Of a stretch of DNA of 64,000 nt, positions 24,701-33,493 are shown in pieces. The notes under the pieces are model-generated. The model had not been told where the DNA came from and ran no database searches. It saw nothing but the letters and a program-made list of their open reading frames with translations. The DNA comes from Endozoicomonas euniceicola (GTDB taxonomy: Bacteria; Pseudomonadota; Gammaproteobacteria; Pseudomonadales; Endozoicomonadaceae), in the NCBI RefSeq assembly GCF_025562755.1, contig NZ_CP103300.1, positions 124,001-188,000 on the forward strand, written 5' to 3'. Position numbers and translations under genes: made by a program. How positions within the stretch are numbered: position 1 is the stretch's first letter; every line of letters begins with the position of its first letter.

Positions 24701-27693
24701 ATATCCCAGTCCCAGAGACCATCAGAAGCGGCATCCATTGCCAGTTCATAGCGCTCTTCACTCTGTCTCAGCGCATCATCGGCCTGCTGCCGGGCCTGTG
24801 CCACAGCAATCAGCTCACCTCCACGGCGCAGCAACTCAATTTCATCAGCCTGTGGCAAAGCACTGGTGAAACGATTTAACAGACATATCCCCCCAACCTC
24901 ATTGCCAAACAGCACCATGGGAACATAGACAACATTCTTTACCTTCTCAGCTTCCCAGATTGCCTTACATTCATCCGGCATTCCGGAGTTATCGGTTTTA
25001 TCGCTGGCATACAGAATGCCATCATCCAGAAGATGCAGATAGTCCTTTACCCGGTAGCGACTGGTGCCGACGAAAGCATCGGGATCAAACGACGCCAGTC
25101 GGGACCAGAAATACTCAATACTGGCGGTTGGATGCCCCCCCACAACCAGAACGCAACTCTCAAACCCAAGGCTTTCACCGATGTTTTTCAGGAAAAAGTC
25201 GATAGAGTCATCCACCGAATTCTTCATAAACTGTCGTGAGATATTACTGAACAGCCGGTCAAGGTCGGCACGGACTTTTAACTCTTTTTCTGCCCGCTCT
25301 CGTTCAGCAATTTCCAGAGTCAGGCGACGGTTCCAGTAAATAATCAGTATCAGGGTCACCACGACCAGTAACAGCCCGATAAACAACTCCTTGTCCGGCA
25401 CCCAGCTGATGGTGCTGACACTGACCCATCGGGATTGCAGGGCAGCCCGTTCCTCACTGGTGAAAGAGTTGATGGTTTTATCAAGAATACTGCCCAGCAC
25501 TGGCCAGTCATTACGACTGCCAACCGCATATTCAAAGTTGAACCCCGCCTCACCAACGATGTGAATATTGGTCAGTTTAAGCCTTTCCATCTGATAACTG
25601 GCTGAGGCAAGGTTGAGAATGATAGCGTCGAGAGCGCCGGTAGAAATGCGGTTCAAACCACTGGCTCCCGTGGGTACCGGCTGGAAGTCACTATCCGGCA
25701 TACGCTCCCGGAAATAATCGTAGGATGCGTGGCCAGGAATATAACCGACGCTTTTTCCTTTCAGGTCAGAGACTGACCGAATCGATGTGTCAGAGCTACG
25801 GGCCAGAACAACGGTCGGTACGGTAAAGATCGGTGGCGTCAGGTCCAGATAACGTGCCCGCTCATCTGTACGCTGCATCATTGGCACCAGATCCAGTTCC
25901 CGACGATAAGCCTCACCCAGAATCTCACTGAAGTCACTACTCTCCTCAACCTGGATAGTAATGCCCAGCCGCTCCTCAATCAGGCGTATAAAATCAATCG
26001 CAAGGCCCCGGAAATCCCCTTTGTCATCTTTAAATGAGAACGGCGGGTTATTGGTATTCAGCACCGTTCGCAATACATGATGCTGGGCCAGCCAGCGCCG
26101 TTCCTCTTCCGTCAGGTTGACAGCAGCTCTTGGCCGGTTGAAATATCGATTATCACTATTGGGAATCCAGCTCTCTTCAATAGAACGAAATTCATCGGCA
26201 GTGATATTGTTTAAACCTCTATTAATCAGAGCCAGCAGCTCATCACCCCGCTCCGCCAGCACCGCAGCGGCGACTGCCTCGTTCATATTAATGTATTTGC
26301 TGGAAGAGACTTCCCCCACAAGTCCCATGGCACTCAGGGCTGACTCTACGACTTCAGGCTCAGCCAGAAAGACATCAATCTCGCCTTGAAACAGCAGGTC
26401 AATCAATTGGAACACATTGTCTGCCGAAACCGTAGTAGCGTCCGCAAACCAGACATTCAGGAACTCTTCATTACTGGATTGGCTGACCACCCCGATTTTT
26501 CGATTTTCCAGGTCTGCTCCGGGGTCCCTCTGACCAGGCTTATTGCGGAAGTAAAGCCGTGAAACCAGACCGTAATAAGGCGTTGACATACGCAGCCATT
26601 CACTGCGAGCACGGGATGGCGACAAACTGCCATGGAAATCAGCTCTGCCTGTACGCAAGTCGTCGATACTCTCATCCCGCTCTGCCATTCGAAAGCGTAC
26701 CGGTACTCCGGTTTTCCGGGACCACAGCCGCCAGATATCGACAAACATCCCCGCAGGACGGCCCAGCGCGTTAATAAAAGACAACGGCGCTGTATTACTG
26801 GCAAGGGCAATCACCAGGCTCTCTTCCCGGGCAGAGACGCCAAACCATTTCTGCGACAGAGCTTCCCTGCTTTCCTGACTGATTTCGTCCTGTCCTCGCT
26901 GAATCAGGGAACGTAATGCCAGACGATTCGGGTCGATGGCAGCCACCAGCCCCTGTGCCGGATATTGGGCTTCAGTGTTTATGGTAAAGTCAACACTGAT
27001 TCCTCTGGCACTCAGGTAATACCTCAGAACATCACTGTTACCAAAAAAGACCACCAGCTCACGGTTGGAGATGCTTTTAATCATCTTCTCCAGCGATGGA
27101 TATAATCTGATACTGGCTTTCGGATACTGGGATCTGACCAGATGTTCGCTCTTGCCATCATCCACCACACCCACTTCATAAGCTTGTAACGCCTCTGTCA
27201 GGGCTTGCTGTTCCAAGTCATTCCGGACAAAAAAAACGGGGCGGGTTGTCAGCATTTCCTGCAATTCCAACTGCCTGTCCCGCACCCTGTTCTCAGGTCC
27301 CAGGCTGGCAATGATATCGACATCACTGTCCTTTAAACTACGTATTGCCTGCTCCCGGCTCATAGGATGAAAACGCAGCTGAATACCCGCAGCCACTGAC
27401 CAGGTGCGCCAGACATCCAGCATAATGCCATCCGGCTCACCGGCATCGTTGGTAAAACTCCAGGGAATATCATCAATCAGGTAAGCGACTTTTAGCGGTG
27501 AGAAGTAAGGAGCATCTTCACGGGATTGAGCGGATTGCCAGGGCAGCACTGAAAGTGCCAGCGTCATTATTATTGACCAGGCCACCCCTTTTGACGGTTG
27601 CAACTTTTTACTGGTAACAGACAGTCGTCGCATCAGAAGCAGAGGAATAAAAGACAACAGCAGAAAGAGTTTTATGTGTGGAGCGTGAGACAT
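21766..27693 (-). CDS. Hybrid sensor histidine kinase with three periplasmic solute-binding domains (EvgS/BarA-like)
   Basis: A 1975-residue inner-membrane phosphorelay kinase. After an N-terminal hydrophobic signal/anchor come three SBP_bac_3-type sensor domains (about residues 65-290, 295-535 and 545-775), each starting with a KVAYLIDDIPWSFTNDAGEP-like strand. One membrane helix follows (ELFIGLLLVVVTLILIIYW), then a GAF-like domain, two PAS domains (SDGLWDWD..., GDHIHWFRHDGS...) and HisKA with phospho-acceptor His1247 in NMSHEIRTPMN. The ATPase domain has the N box (LLNLTHNAVKF) and G boxes (DSGIGIS, GGTGLGLAI). Two receiver domains (Asp1535 in LLDWRMP; Asp1674 in FMDIQMP) and an HPt domain (His1834 in THGLKG) complete the relay. 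EvgS has two binding domains; three is unusual. No response-regulator gene is nearby. Confidence 0.9.
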   Translation of the reverse strand: MSHAPHIKLFLLLSFIPLLLMRRLSVTSKKLQPSKGVAWSIIMTLALSVLPWQSAQSREDAPYFSPLKVAYLIDDIPWSFTNDAGEPDGIMLDVWRTWSVAAGIQLRFHPMSREQAIRSLKDSDVDIIASLGPENRVRDRQLELQEMLTTRPVFFVRNDLEQQALTEALQAYEVGVVDDGKSEHLVRSQYPKASIRLYPSLEKMIKSISNRELVVFFGNSDVLRYYLSARGISVDFTINTEAQYPAQGLVAAIDPNRLALRSLIQRGQDEISQESREALSQKWFGVSAREESLVIALASNTAPLSFINALGRPAGMFVDIWRLWSRKTGVPVRFRMAERDESIDDLRTGRADFHGSLSPSRARSEWLRMSTPYYGLVSRLYFRNKPGQRDPGADLENRKIGVVSQSSNEEFLNVWFADATTVSADNVFQLIDLLFQGEIDVFLAEPEVVESALSAMGLVGEVSSSKYINMNEAVAAAVLAERGDELLALINRGLNNITADEFRSIEESWIPNSDNRYFNRPRAAVNLTEEERRWLAQHHVLRTVLNTNNPPFSFKDDKGDFRGLAIDFIRLIEERLGITIQVEESSDFSEILGEAYRRELDLVPMMQRTDERARYLDLTPPIFTVPTVVLARSSDTSIRSVSDLKGKSVGYIPGHASYDYFRERMPDSDFQPVPTGASGLNRISTGALDAIILNLASASYQMERLKLTNIHIVGEAGFNFEYAVGSRNDWPVLGSILDKTINSFTSEERAALQSRWVSVSTISWVPDKELFIGLLLVVVTLILIIYWNRRLTLEIAERERAEKELKVRADLDRLFSNISRQFMKNSVDDSIDFFLKNIGESLGFESCVLVVGGHPTASIEYFWSRLASFDPDAFVGTSRYRVKDYLHLLDDGILYASDKTDNSGMPDECKAIWEAEKVKNVVYVPMVLFGNEVGGICLLNRFTSALPQADEIELLRRGGELIAVAQARQQADDALRQSEERYELAMDAASDGLWDWDIAHERIYLSPRYQTMLGYQPDELGDTPAAWRRQIHLDDKQATEDFFNSQFTHSDESFQCEYRIRRKDGSYATVRSKGKVVFRDSRGMPLRAVGTLIDITEQRIRERELSMARFSLDNAGDHIHWFRHDGSHKYVNEAACKNLGYSHDEMMDMTIMDINPALTASSWTRLWDQLTLRKALTYETLRKTRDGRVFPVEVTANYMEYEGEGFLFATGRDITDRKQSEEALHKAKEAADQANQAKSNFLANMSHEIRTPMNAIIGLSHLVLKTEMSNRQNDYINKIQSSAHALLGIINDILDFSRIEAGKLNMECIDFDLGDVFEDLYNVAIVKADEKGIDLSYDIAPDVPRLLKGDPLRLGQILLNLTHNAVKFTQEGSVQVRVKLESGDDESVRLGFEIEDSGIGISPEHQSRLFESFSQVDGSTTRKFGGTGLGLAICSSLVEMMNGKISVTSELDIGSTFRFSIDMGRGVLLKSSASALVGAKVLVVDDKDDARALLTSHLEVFGCQVLVAENGQQAQELLQEHNLKGDRPITLALLDWRMPDMDGLELAEHIRNMNLPECPALIMVSAYGREEVMARATGRVDAFLIKPVSGSVLMETMLRTLDRQQLQSRRDLAQDETTERTFKGHVLLVEDNEINQQVARELLEGFGLRVSLADNGKRAVDAVEQHHYDLVFMDIQMPEMDGYQATRIIRRLPGKSELPIVAMTAHAMTGDRERCLQVGMNDHIAKPLDPKGLGNMLEMWLQPAGAVEAVIIDAEAEWPEQKAVESKAAEPVPEGTKAELPGIDREEGLTRVMGNRKLYDRLLRNFYQNQHTDWQELEGCLEQQDWKGARFLTHGLKGVAGSLGAKALHKAAGAVEAELRSSEQRPSQTLLETLRVRFTEVMDGLEIFKAEAEPTPYSYGEGRVETERLSFLLSNMQTLLQEGDADAADSLPELVHGLSGVVTQKQLDELCRRVENYDFDEAGQVLDELREELAL

Positions 27694-27796
27694 AACCGTC
27701 CAGAATGACCTTGCAGGAAAGCCGCCCCATTGTACTGTTTTTTTCTGGCATAACCACTGCGTAATAAGCGAAGTCCGCTACCGACCACCGTACAAA

Positions 27797-27960
27797 GTGA
27801 CTGCTCCCCACCCTATCGGGTGAGGCTTCTAATTTCTTAGGCAGCAACCGACAGTCTGCCGGATTTACGCAAGCCTCCATCAGCAGAAACGGACAGTCCT
27901 TCCGCCTTTAATTTCAATATGCCTTGCTTCTTGATATTGCGAGCTGCATTAATATCCCGG
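27797..27960 (-). ncRNA. Putative TnpB guide RNA (omegaRNA/reRNA)
   Basis: In this family the guide RNA scaffold overlaps the 3' end of tnpB and runs to the element end, and the next bases outside act as guide. Here the scaffold would end at the hairpin 27809-27822 and about position 27797, and the guide would come from the flank at about 27777-27796. The 5' end is a guess from family knowledge. Confidence 0.4.
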
Positions 27961-29009
27961 TCATGGATAGCACCACAGCTACACTCCCATGATCGGATTC
28001 TCAATGGCATTTTTTCCTGTTTCAAATCGCAGACTGAGCAAGTTTTAGAGGATGCAAACCACTGGTCTATCTTCACCAGATGTTTACCTTCCTGCTTTGC
28101 CTTGTATTCGAGTTTGGTTATCAGTGAATGCCAGCCAGCATCAGCAATAGAACGAGCAAGACGCTTGTTCTTGAGCATGTTTTTAACTTTCAGTGTCTCC
28201 ACAATCACCGCTTGGTTTTCGTCGATGAGTTGTTTTGATAGCTTATGCTGAAAATCATTACGGGCAAAGGCTACACGCTCATGCGCCTTTGCCACCAATA
28301 AACGGGCTTTGTGCCTACCTTTTGAGCCTTTCTTGCAGCGAGATAGAGCCTGTTGTTTTCTTTTCAGGTTACGTTGTGCTTTTTTCAGAAAGCGAGGATT
28401 GCCAGTCTTATGGCCGGTACTGGTGATAGCCAGATCAGCAATCCCCATATCAACACCGACAACCTGATTAGCTTCGAGATTATCAATCTGTTTTGGTTGT
28501 TCCTGGGTATCATCAGCCAATATGGAGGCAAAATACTTGCCGGTTAGCGTTCTGCTCAGGGTGATAGACTTCACCTTACCCACTATTTCACGATGCACTT
28601 TAGCCCTTATGGGCTTGCACTTGGGGATTTTTATCCAGTTATCGCCCACAGAGACAGACGTACAATGGTAGCTACTTTGCTTGCCATGCTTTTTCTTGAA
28701 GCGAGGAAATCTTGCCTGCAATTTGGGATTGAAAAAGTTTTGAAAGGCCGTATCCAGATTGATAGTGGCCTGTTGCAGTGCAATAGAGTCAGCGTTTTTC
28801 AGCCATGAGTACTTTCGGCTTTTCTTGGCTTTTGCCAGCAAGGGCTTCAGGTGTTTTTTGGGAGAAAGGCTCTGCCCACGAACCTTGTAATAATGAACCT
28901 TAATAGCCAGGGCCTTGTTCCATACGAACCGCACAGCATCAAACTGACGGTCGAGAAATTCCGCCTGCTCCGATGTTGGATAGATTCGTACTTTGGTGGC
29001 TCTCAGCAT
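27837..29009 (-). CDS. tnpB: RNA-guided endonuclease TnpB
   Basis: A 390-residue TnpB. The RuvC-like active site is complete: Asp187 in GVDMGIAD, Glu271 in IVETLKVKNM, and Asp352 in HDRDINAARNI. The zinc ribbon is present as CSVC ... CSCG (Cys324, Cys327, Cys343, Cys345). The N-terminal helix-turn-helix-like segment (VRIYPTSEQAEFLDR...FVWN) is as in the OrfB_IS605 family. TnpB is a guide-RNA-directed nuclease that promotes retention of its transposon. The length is normal and there is no frameshift, so it is probably active. It is divergent from tnpA, 65 bp away. Confidence 0.92.
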   Translation of the reverse strand: MLRATKVRIYPTSEQAEFLDRQFDAVRFVWNKALAIKVHYYKVRGQSLSPKKHLKPLLAKAKKSRKYSWLKNADSIALQQATINLDTAFQNFFNPKLQARFPRFKKKHGKQSSYHCTSVSVGDNWIKIPKCKPIRAKVHREIVGKVKSITLSRTLTGKYFASILADDTQEQPKQIDNLEANQVVGVDMGIADLAITSTGHKTGNPRFLKKAQRNLKRKQQALSRCKKGSKGRHKARLLVAKAHERVAFARNDFQHKLSKQLIDENQAVIVETLKVKNMLKNKRLARSIADAGWHSLITKLEYKAKQEGKHLVKIDQWFASSKTCSVCDLKQEKMPLRIRSWECSCGAIHDRDINAARNIKKQGILKLKAEGLSVSADGGLRKSGRLSVAA

Positions 29010-29074
29010 GGAACGTTATTTCAGTGCTCATTAATATAAAGTTTATATTACAGGTATTTGAAAGAGGTTTTCAA

Positions 29075-29503
29075 GTGAGCGCACACAATAAAGATTTGCT
29101 TAAAGGGTATCTTCGCAAACGACATAGCGTTACCAAGCTGGTTGTTCATTTGGTGTTCACGACAAAGTACAGACGAAAGCTTTTTGATGGCTATATGATC
29201 AAGCAGTTACGGGAGTCGTTCGAGAGTGCATGTGAAAAACTGGAATGCCAGTTACTTGAAATGGATGGCGAAAAAGATCACGCACACCTGTTGGTGGCCT
29301 ACCCACCAAAACTGGCTATCAGTGTCATGGTAAATAATCTCAAATCAACATCATCAAGACGGTTGCGAATGCTGAATACCCACCTTACTGCTCAGAGCAA
29401 AGCAGGCTTAATGTGGTCAAGGTCTTACTTTGCTTGCAGTGCTGGCGGTGCAACTATCGAGACTCTGAAGGACTACGTTAATAGCCAGAGTACACCAGAT
29501 TGA
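29075..29503 (+). CDS. tnpA: IS200/IS605 Y1 transposase TnpA
   Basis: A 142-residue HUH single-strand transposase. The HUH metal motif is DHAHLLV (His69, His71) and the catalytic tyrosine is Tyr134 in LKDYVNSQ. I place the start at GTG 29075, preceded by GAGG at 7 nt; the frame extends further upstream, but that part lies in the divergent promoter region and does not match the family. With this start the length fits TnpA (about 140-155 residues). Together with tnpB it forms an apparently intact element. Confidence 0.9.
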   Translation: MSAHNKDLLKGYLRKRHSVTKLVVHLVFTTKYRRKLFDGYMIKQLRESFESACEKLECQLLEMDGEKDHAHLLVAYPPKLAISVMVNNLKSTSSRRLRMLNTHLTAQSKAGLMWSRSYFACSAGGATIETLKDYVNSQSTPD

Positions 29504-29725
29504 TGGCGGAAGGCTCTGCGCCTTCCCGTCTTATATCCCCGCCCGCATTGGGCGAGGGTTTACGACGATTTTGCTAAGCCGGTTGCGTTGCTTGCACCTT
29601 GACACTCCAAACCAAAAGGTTAGGCCAGACAAATGACGGGGTATTCTATGCTGCTACACCCCTGAGACGAAAGCCGCTTCCGGCAGGACTGCTAAAATTA
29701 GCTATGAACCGCAGGGACAGGCACT

Positions 29726-30010
29726 ATGGACAACGAAACTGAAGACAACGCCCGCAAAACCCTTGATGAAGGCAAAGCTGCCATTAAAGAGGCCATCAAC
29801 CTGATGGAGCAAATGTCCAGCATGCGTGGCAAGCTAAACATCAAGAACGGTGCAGGGCAGCGTTACCTGGAAAAAATAAAACCCAATATGGCACAACTGC
29901 AGGAGGCAGAAAGCGAAATCCTGACCAACTACACCGGCAAACCTGCCGCCAACAAGAAAAAGCAGAAGCGTAACATGATGAGCGCCCTGCACCGCCATGG
30001 CCGGGCCTGA
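29726..30010 (+). CDS. Small helical hypothetical protein
   Basis: A 94-residue charged protein I do not recognise. It is nearly all helix by composition (KAAIKEAINLMEQMSSMRGKL, then MAQLQEAESEIL) and ends in a lysine-rich tail (NKKKQKRN). A purine-rich CAGGG stretch lies upstream of the ATG. It is oriented towards recC, 120 bp before it. Confidence 0.55.
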   Translation: MDNETEDNARKTLDEGKAAIKEAINLMEQMSSMRGKLNIKNGAGQRYLEKIKPNMAQLQEAESEILTNYTGKPAANKKKQKRNMMSALHRHGRA

Positions 30011-30130
30011 CAGCCCTGCCGCGCATCTCTTCTTCTGATAAAACCACGCTCTTGCCGTAACTCTATTGACAGTCCATGCTGTTGAGTGATCCTATTTCCG
30101 GCAATTCAACAGAAAACAGTCATAAACAAA

Positions 30131-33100
30131 GTGTTCACCATCTACCACTCCAATCAGCTTGATGTGCTGAAAGACCTGCTGGTCGAGCTAATCCGGCGAG
30201 ACCCTCTGTCCAACCCCCTGGAAGATGAGCAGATACTGGTGCAAAGCCCCGGTATGGCCCAATGGTTACGACTGGCGCTGGCTGACGGGTTTGGTATTGC
30301 GGCAGCCACCGCTTTCCCCCTGCCCGCCAGCTTTCTCTGGGATATGTTTGTCAGGATTTTGCCTGATGTCCCCAGACGCTCGGCCTTTAACAAAGAAGCC
30401 ATGACCTGGAAGATCATGACGCTACTGCCAGAAATGGTCCACCGGGACAGTTTTGCCGATCTCAGGCAATACCTGAGCGACGACCACGACGGCGTACGCC
30501 TCTTTCAGCTATCCGAAAAAGTCGCTGACACTTTTGACCAGTACCTTGTATATCGCCCCGACTGGATTGCCTTCTGGACACAGGGAGGAAGTGACCCGGA
30601 CAACGTCGCCGCTGCACAACCCTGGCAGCCGGAGCTGTGGCGAGAACTGGTGAACAAAACCGAAAGTCTGGGGCAAAACCACTGGCACCGCGCCAATATG
30701 CACCACCGGTTTCTGGAAGAACTGTATAACGGCCATCATCAGCACAAACTGCCCAGGCGGTTGTTTGTCTTTGGCATCTCTGCCCTGCCCCCGCATTTCG
30801 TTGACACATTAAAAGCCCTGGGCGAACAGACCGATGTCCACATGCTGGTATGTAACCCCTGCCGTTACTACTGGGGCGATGAGAAAGACCCCAAATACCT
30901 GCTGCGTATGACCGCTAAAAAATTCGCGTCTAACCAGTTGGTGCAATCCCTGCCTGCCGTCAGCACCAGCAAACAGAATGATTTCACCCGCGAGGGGTTA
31001 TCGCTGGACAATCCGAATGCTTCCGGCAACCCTCTGCTGGGTTCTATGGGCAAATTAGGGCGAGATTACCTGCATCAGCTCCATGACCTGGACGCTCCTG
31101 AAATCAGTGCCTTTGTTGATGGAGATAACGATGGAGATAGCAACGGCAAGCACAACGGCCTGCTGCACAGCCTGCAAAACGATATTCTGGAATTAACAGA
31201 ACCTTCCGGCAAACTGTCAATCAACCCTGAAGACCAGTCCCTGCGCCTGCACAGTTGCCACAGCCCCCTCAGGGAGGTGGAAGTGTTACACGACCAGTTA
31301 CTGGCACTGTTCGAACAAAACCCGGAACTGACACCCAGGGACGTGGTGGTTATGCTGCCCGATGTCGATCAATACAGCCCCTGGATACAGGCCGTGTTTG
31401 GTGGTGTAGGCAGTCAGGACCAGGACGATCCACGTCGTATACCCTTCTCTATTTCGGATCGCAGCGCCCGCAATGAGCACCCGATACTCTCCGGACTGTT
31501 ACATCTGCTGGATCTGGATAACAGTCGCTGCACTGCGCCCGAACTGCTGGAGTTGCTGGAAATCCCCGCTATGCAGCGACGGTTTGAACTCTCAGCCGAC
31601 GATCTGGACACCCTGCGTCGCTGGGTCGATGAAACCGGTATTCGCTGGGGACTTAACCCTGACCATCAGGCGCACTTCGACCTGCCACCCAGAGACAGCA
31701 ACTCCTGGCTGTTTGGCCTGCGTCGTCTGTTACTGGGCTACGCCATGCCCGAAGCCTGTGGACTGTACGACAATATTTTGCCCTTTGATGCCGTACAGGG
31801 CATGAGCGCCCGCCTCGCCGGACAACTGGCAGAATTTATTGACCACGCCGACCATCTGGCGCAAACACTGCAACAGGAACGTTCCATTGAAGAGTGGACC
31901 GCTTATATTCATGACATCAACGAACGTTTCTTTCTGGCAGACGAAAACGACGAATACGCATTAAAACTGGTGCATGAAGCCCTTGAGAACCTGCATCAGC
32001 AATTAGACGACGCTGGCTATAACGAAGCACTGACACGCCCGGTATTGCTGAGCTATCTGTCCGAACGTCTATCCAGCCAGCGCAGTAGCCAGCGTTTTCT
32101 TGCCGGACAGGTGAACTTCTGCACCCTGATGCCCATGCGCTCCATTCCATTCAAAGTAGTCTGTCTGCTGGGACTGAACGACGGCGCTTACCCCCGAAGC
32201 ATTGCCCCTACCGGTTTTGATCTGATTGCGAGACACCCCCGCCGTGGCGACCGTTCACGGCGGGAAGATGACCGCTACCTGTTTTTAGAAGCGCTGCTGT
32301 CCGCCAGGGAAAAACTCTATATCAGTTACGTTGGGCGCAGCGTGAAAGACAACACTGAACGTGTACCTTCAGTACTGGTGACGGAGCTATTAGATTATAT
32401 TGACCAGAACTACACTATTGATGAGCACTCCATCAAACACCACCTGTTAACTGAACACACCCTGCAACCGTTCAGCCCCGGTAACTTCCTGCCCGACAGA
32501 CCTAACCCTCCGTTCAACTCTCTATTTAACTCTCTATTTAGCTATGCCAGAGAATGGCTGCCTGTTGCCAGACGGGATGAGATAGACGCTGCGGCCTTTA
32601 TAGACACGGCTCTGCCCGAAGAAAAGGATAAACAGGATGTACTGGAGCTCAGCGAGCTGCTGCGTTTTTACAGAAACCCCTGCAAGAGTTTCTGCAACCG
32701 TCGCCTGAAGGTGTATTTTGAGGACAGTGACGAAGTACTGGAAGAAACAGAACCCTTTATCATTGGTGGACTGGATGCTTACCAGTTGAAACAACAGGTT
32801 CTGAATGACCTGCTCGAAAAAGGTCATACCGATGACGTGTACCGAATTCTGAAAGCCGTTGGACAGCTTCCCCACGGTGCCTTTGGTGACCTGTTGCTGG
32901 AAGAACAGGAAACCGGTCTGACGGAGTTGTCGGAGCAAGTTAAAGCCCGTACCCGCACGCCAGAGGATGACAAAGAGGAAAGCATCGAGGTCAACCTGAA
33001 ATTGGGAGAACTGCAACTGACAGGCTGGCTGAAAAATATCTACGACAACAGTCTGGTTCGCTATCGCCCGGCAAAAGTCAAAGGCAAAGACCTGATGCTA

Positions 33101-33493
33101 ACCTGGATAGAACATTTGTGCCTGTGCGTCTGTTCCGATCAGCCAGCCATCACTCACCTGTTAAGCCTTAATGCGCCGATGACCTACCAGGTCGTCGAAA
33201 AAGAAGAAGCCCTGGAACAGCTACAAGAACTGGTCAGATACTATCAGCAGGGTCAGAAAGAGCCTTTGCCATTTTTCCCGGAAACCGCCTGGAGCTGGCT
33301 AACCGCAGACGAAGACAAAGCGGAAAGTGCGGCCAGGAAAGCCTACGAAGGCGGCTATAACCATGAGGGTGAACGACGGGATGCCTATATGAGCCGTTGC
33401 TACCCGACACTTGAACCCACTTATAACGCCATGACTGAGCTGGCTCAAACCTTTATGCAGCCCATGCAGCCTTATCTGGAGGAAGTAAAATGA
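30131..33493 (+). CDS. recC: Exodeoxyribonuclease V gamma chain RecC
   Basis: A 1120-residue subunit that recognises Chi and splits duplex DNA in RecBCD. The N-terminus (FTIYHSNQLDVLKDLL ... ILVQSPGMAQWL ... FPLPASFLWDMFVR) closely follows E. coli RecC. I use GTG 30131, which aligns with the E. coli start (LRVYHSN); an upstream GTG at 30086 would add 15 residues without homology. The C-terminal part contains the inactive nuclease-like fold (RFYRNPCKSFCNRRL). The stop overlaps the recB start by 4 bp (ATGA), indicating coupled translation. Confidence 0.93.
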   Translation: MFTIYHSNQLDVLKDLLVELIRRDPLSNPLEDEQILVQSPGMAQWLRLALADGFGIAAATAFPLPASFLWDMFVRILPDVPRRSAFNKEAMTWKIMTLLPEMVHRDSFADLRQYLSDDHDGVRLFQLSEKVADTFDQYLVYRPDWIAFWTQGGSDPDNVAAAQPWQPELWRELVNKTESLGQNHWHRANMHHRFLEELYNGHHQHKLPRRLFVFGISALPPHFVDTLKALGEQTDVHMLVCNPCRYYWGDEKDPKYLLRMTAKKFASNQLVQSLPAVSTSKQNDFTREGLSLDNPNASGNPLLGSMGKLGRDYLHQLHDLDAPEISAFVDGDNDGDSNGKHNGLLHSLQNDILELTEPSGKLSINPEDQSLRLHSCHSPLREVEVLHDQLLALFEQNPELTPRDVVVMLPDVDQYSPWIQAVFGGVGSQDQDDPRRIPFSISDRSARNEHPILSGLLHLLDLDNSRCTAPELLELLEIPAMQRRFELSADDLDTLRRWVDETGIRWGLNPDHQAHFDLPPRDSNSWLFGLRRLLLGYAMPEACGLYDNILPFDAVQGMSARLAGQLAEFIDHADHLAQTLQQERSIEEWTAYIHDINERFFLADENDEYALKLVHEALENLHQQLDDAGYNEALTRPVLLSYLSERLSSQRSSQRFLAGQVNFCTLMPMRSIPFKVVCLLGLNDGAYPRSIAPTGFDLIARHPRRGDRSRREDDRYLFLEALLSAREKLYISYVGRSVKDNTERVPSVLVTELLDYIDQNYTIDEHSIKHHLLTEHTLQPFSPGNFLPDRPNPPFNSLFNSLFSYAREWLPVARRDEIDAAAFIDTALPEEKDKQDVLELSELLRFYRNPCKSFCNRRLKVYFEDSDEVLEETEPFIIGGLDAYQLKQQVLNDLLEKGHTDDVYRILKAVGQLPHGAFGDLLLEEQETGLTELSEQVKARTRTPEDDKEESIEVNLKLGELQLTGWLKNIYDNSLVRYRPAKVKGKDLMLTWIEHLCLCVCSDQPAITHLLSLNAPMTYQVVEKEEALEQLQELVRYYQQGQKEPLPFFPETAWSWLTADEDKAESAARKAYEGGYNHEGERRDAYMSRCYPTLEPTYNAMTELAQTFMQPMQPYLEEVK

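Larger units (their letters stand above)
27797..29600. mobile_element. IS200/IS605-family insertion sequence with divergent tnpA and tnpB
   Basis: Contains tnpB (minus) and tnpA (plus) back to back. After tnpB, the sequence with the CACCC-TATC-GGGTG hairpin (27809-27822) and a GGGGAGCAGTCAC end is typical of the tnpB-side terminus of such elements. Past tnpA are hairpins at 29508-29526 (GGAAGGC/GCCTTCC) and 29540-29554 (CGCCC/GGGCG). IS605-type elements have no terminal inverted repeats or target duplications, so the boundary beside tnpA is only approximate. Confidence 0.7.

Noticed and set aside
30086..30130. Upstream GTG start for recC
   Set aside because: The 15 extra residues have no counterpart in RecC, whose homology begins right at the GTG at 30131.
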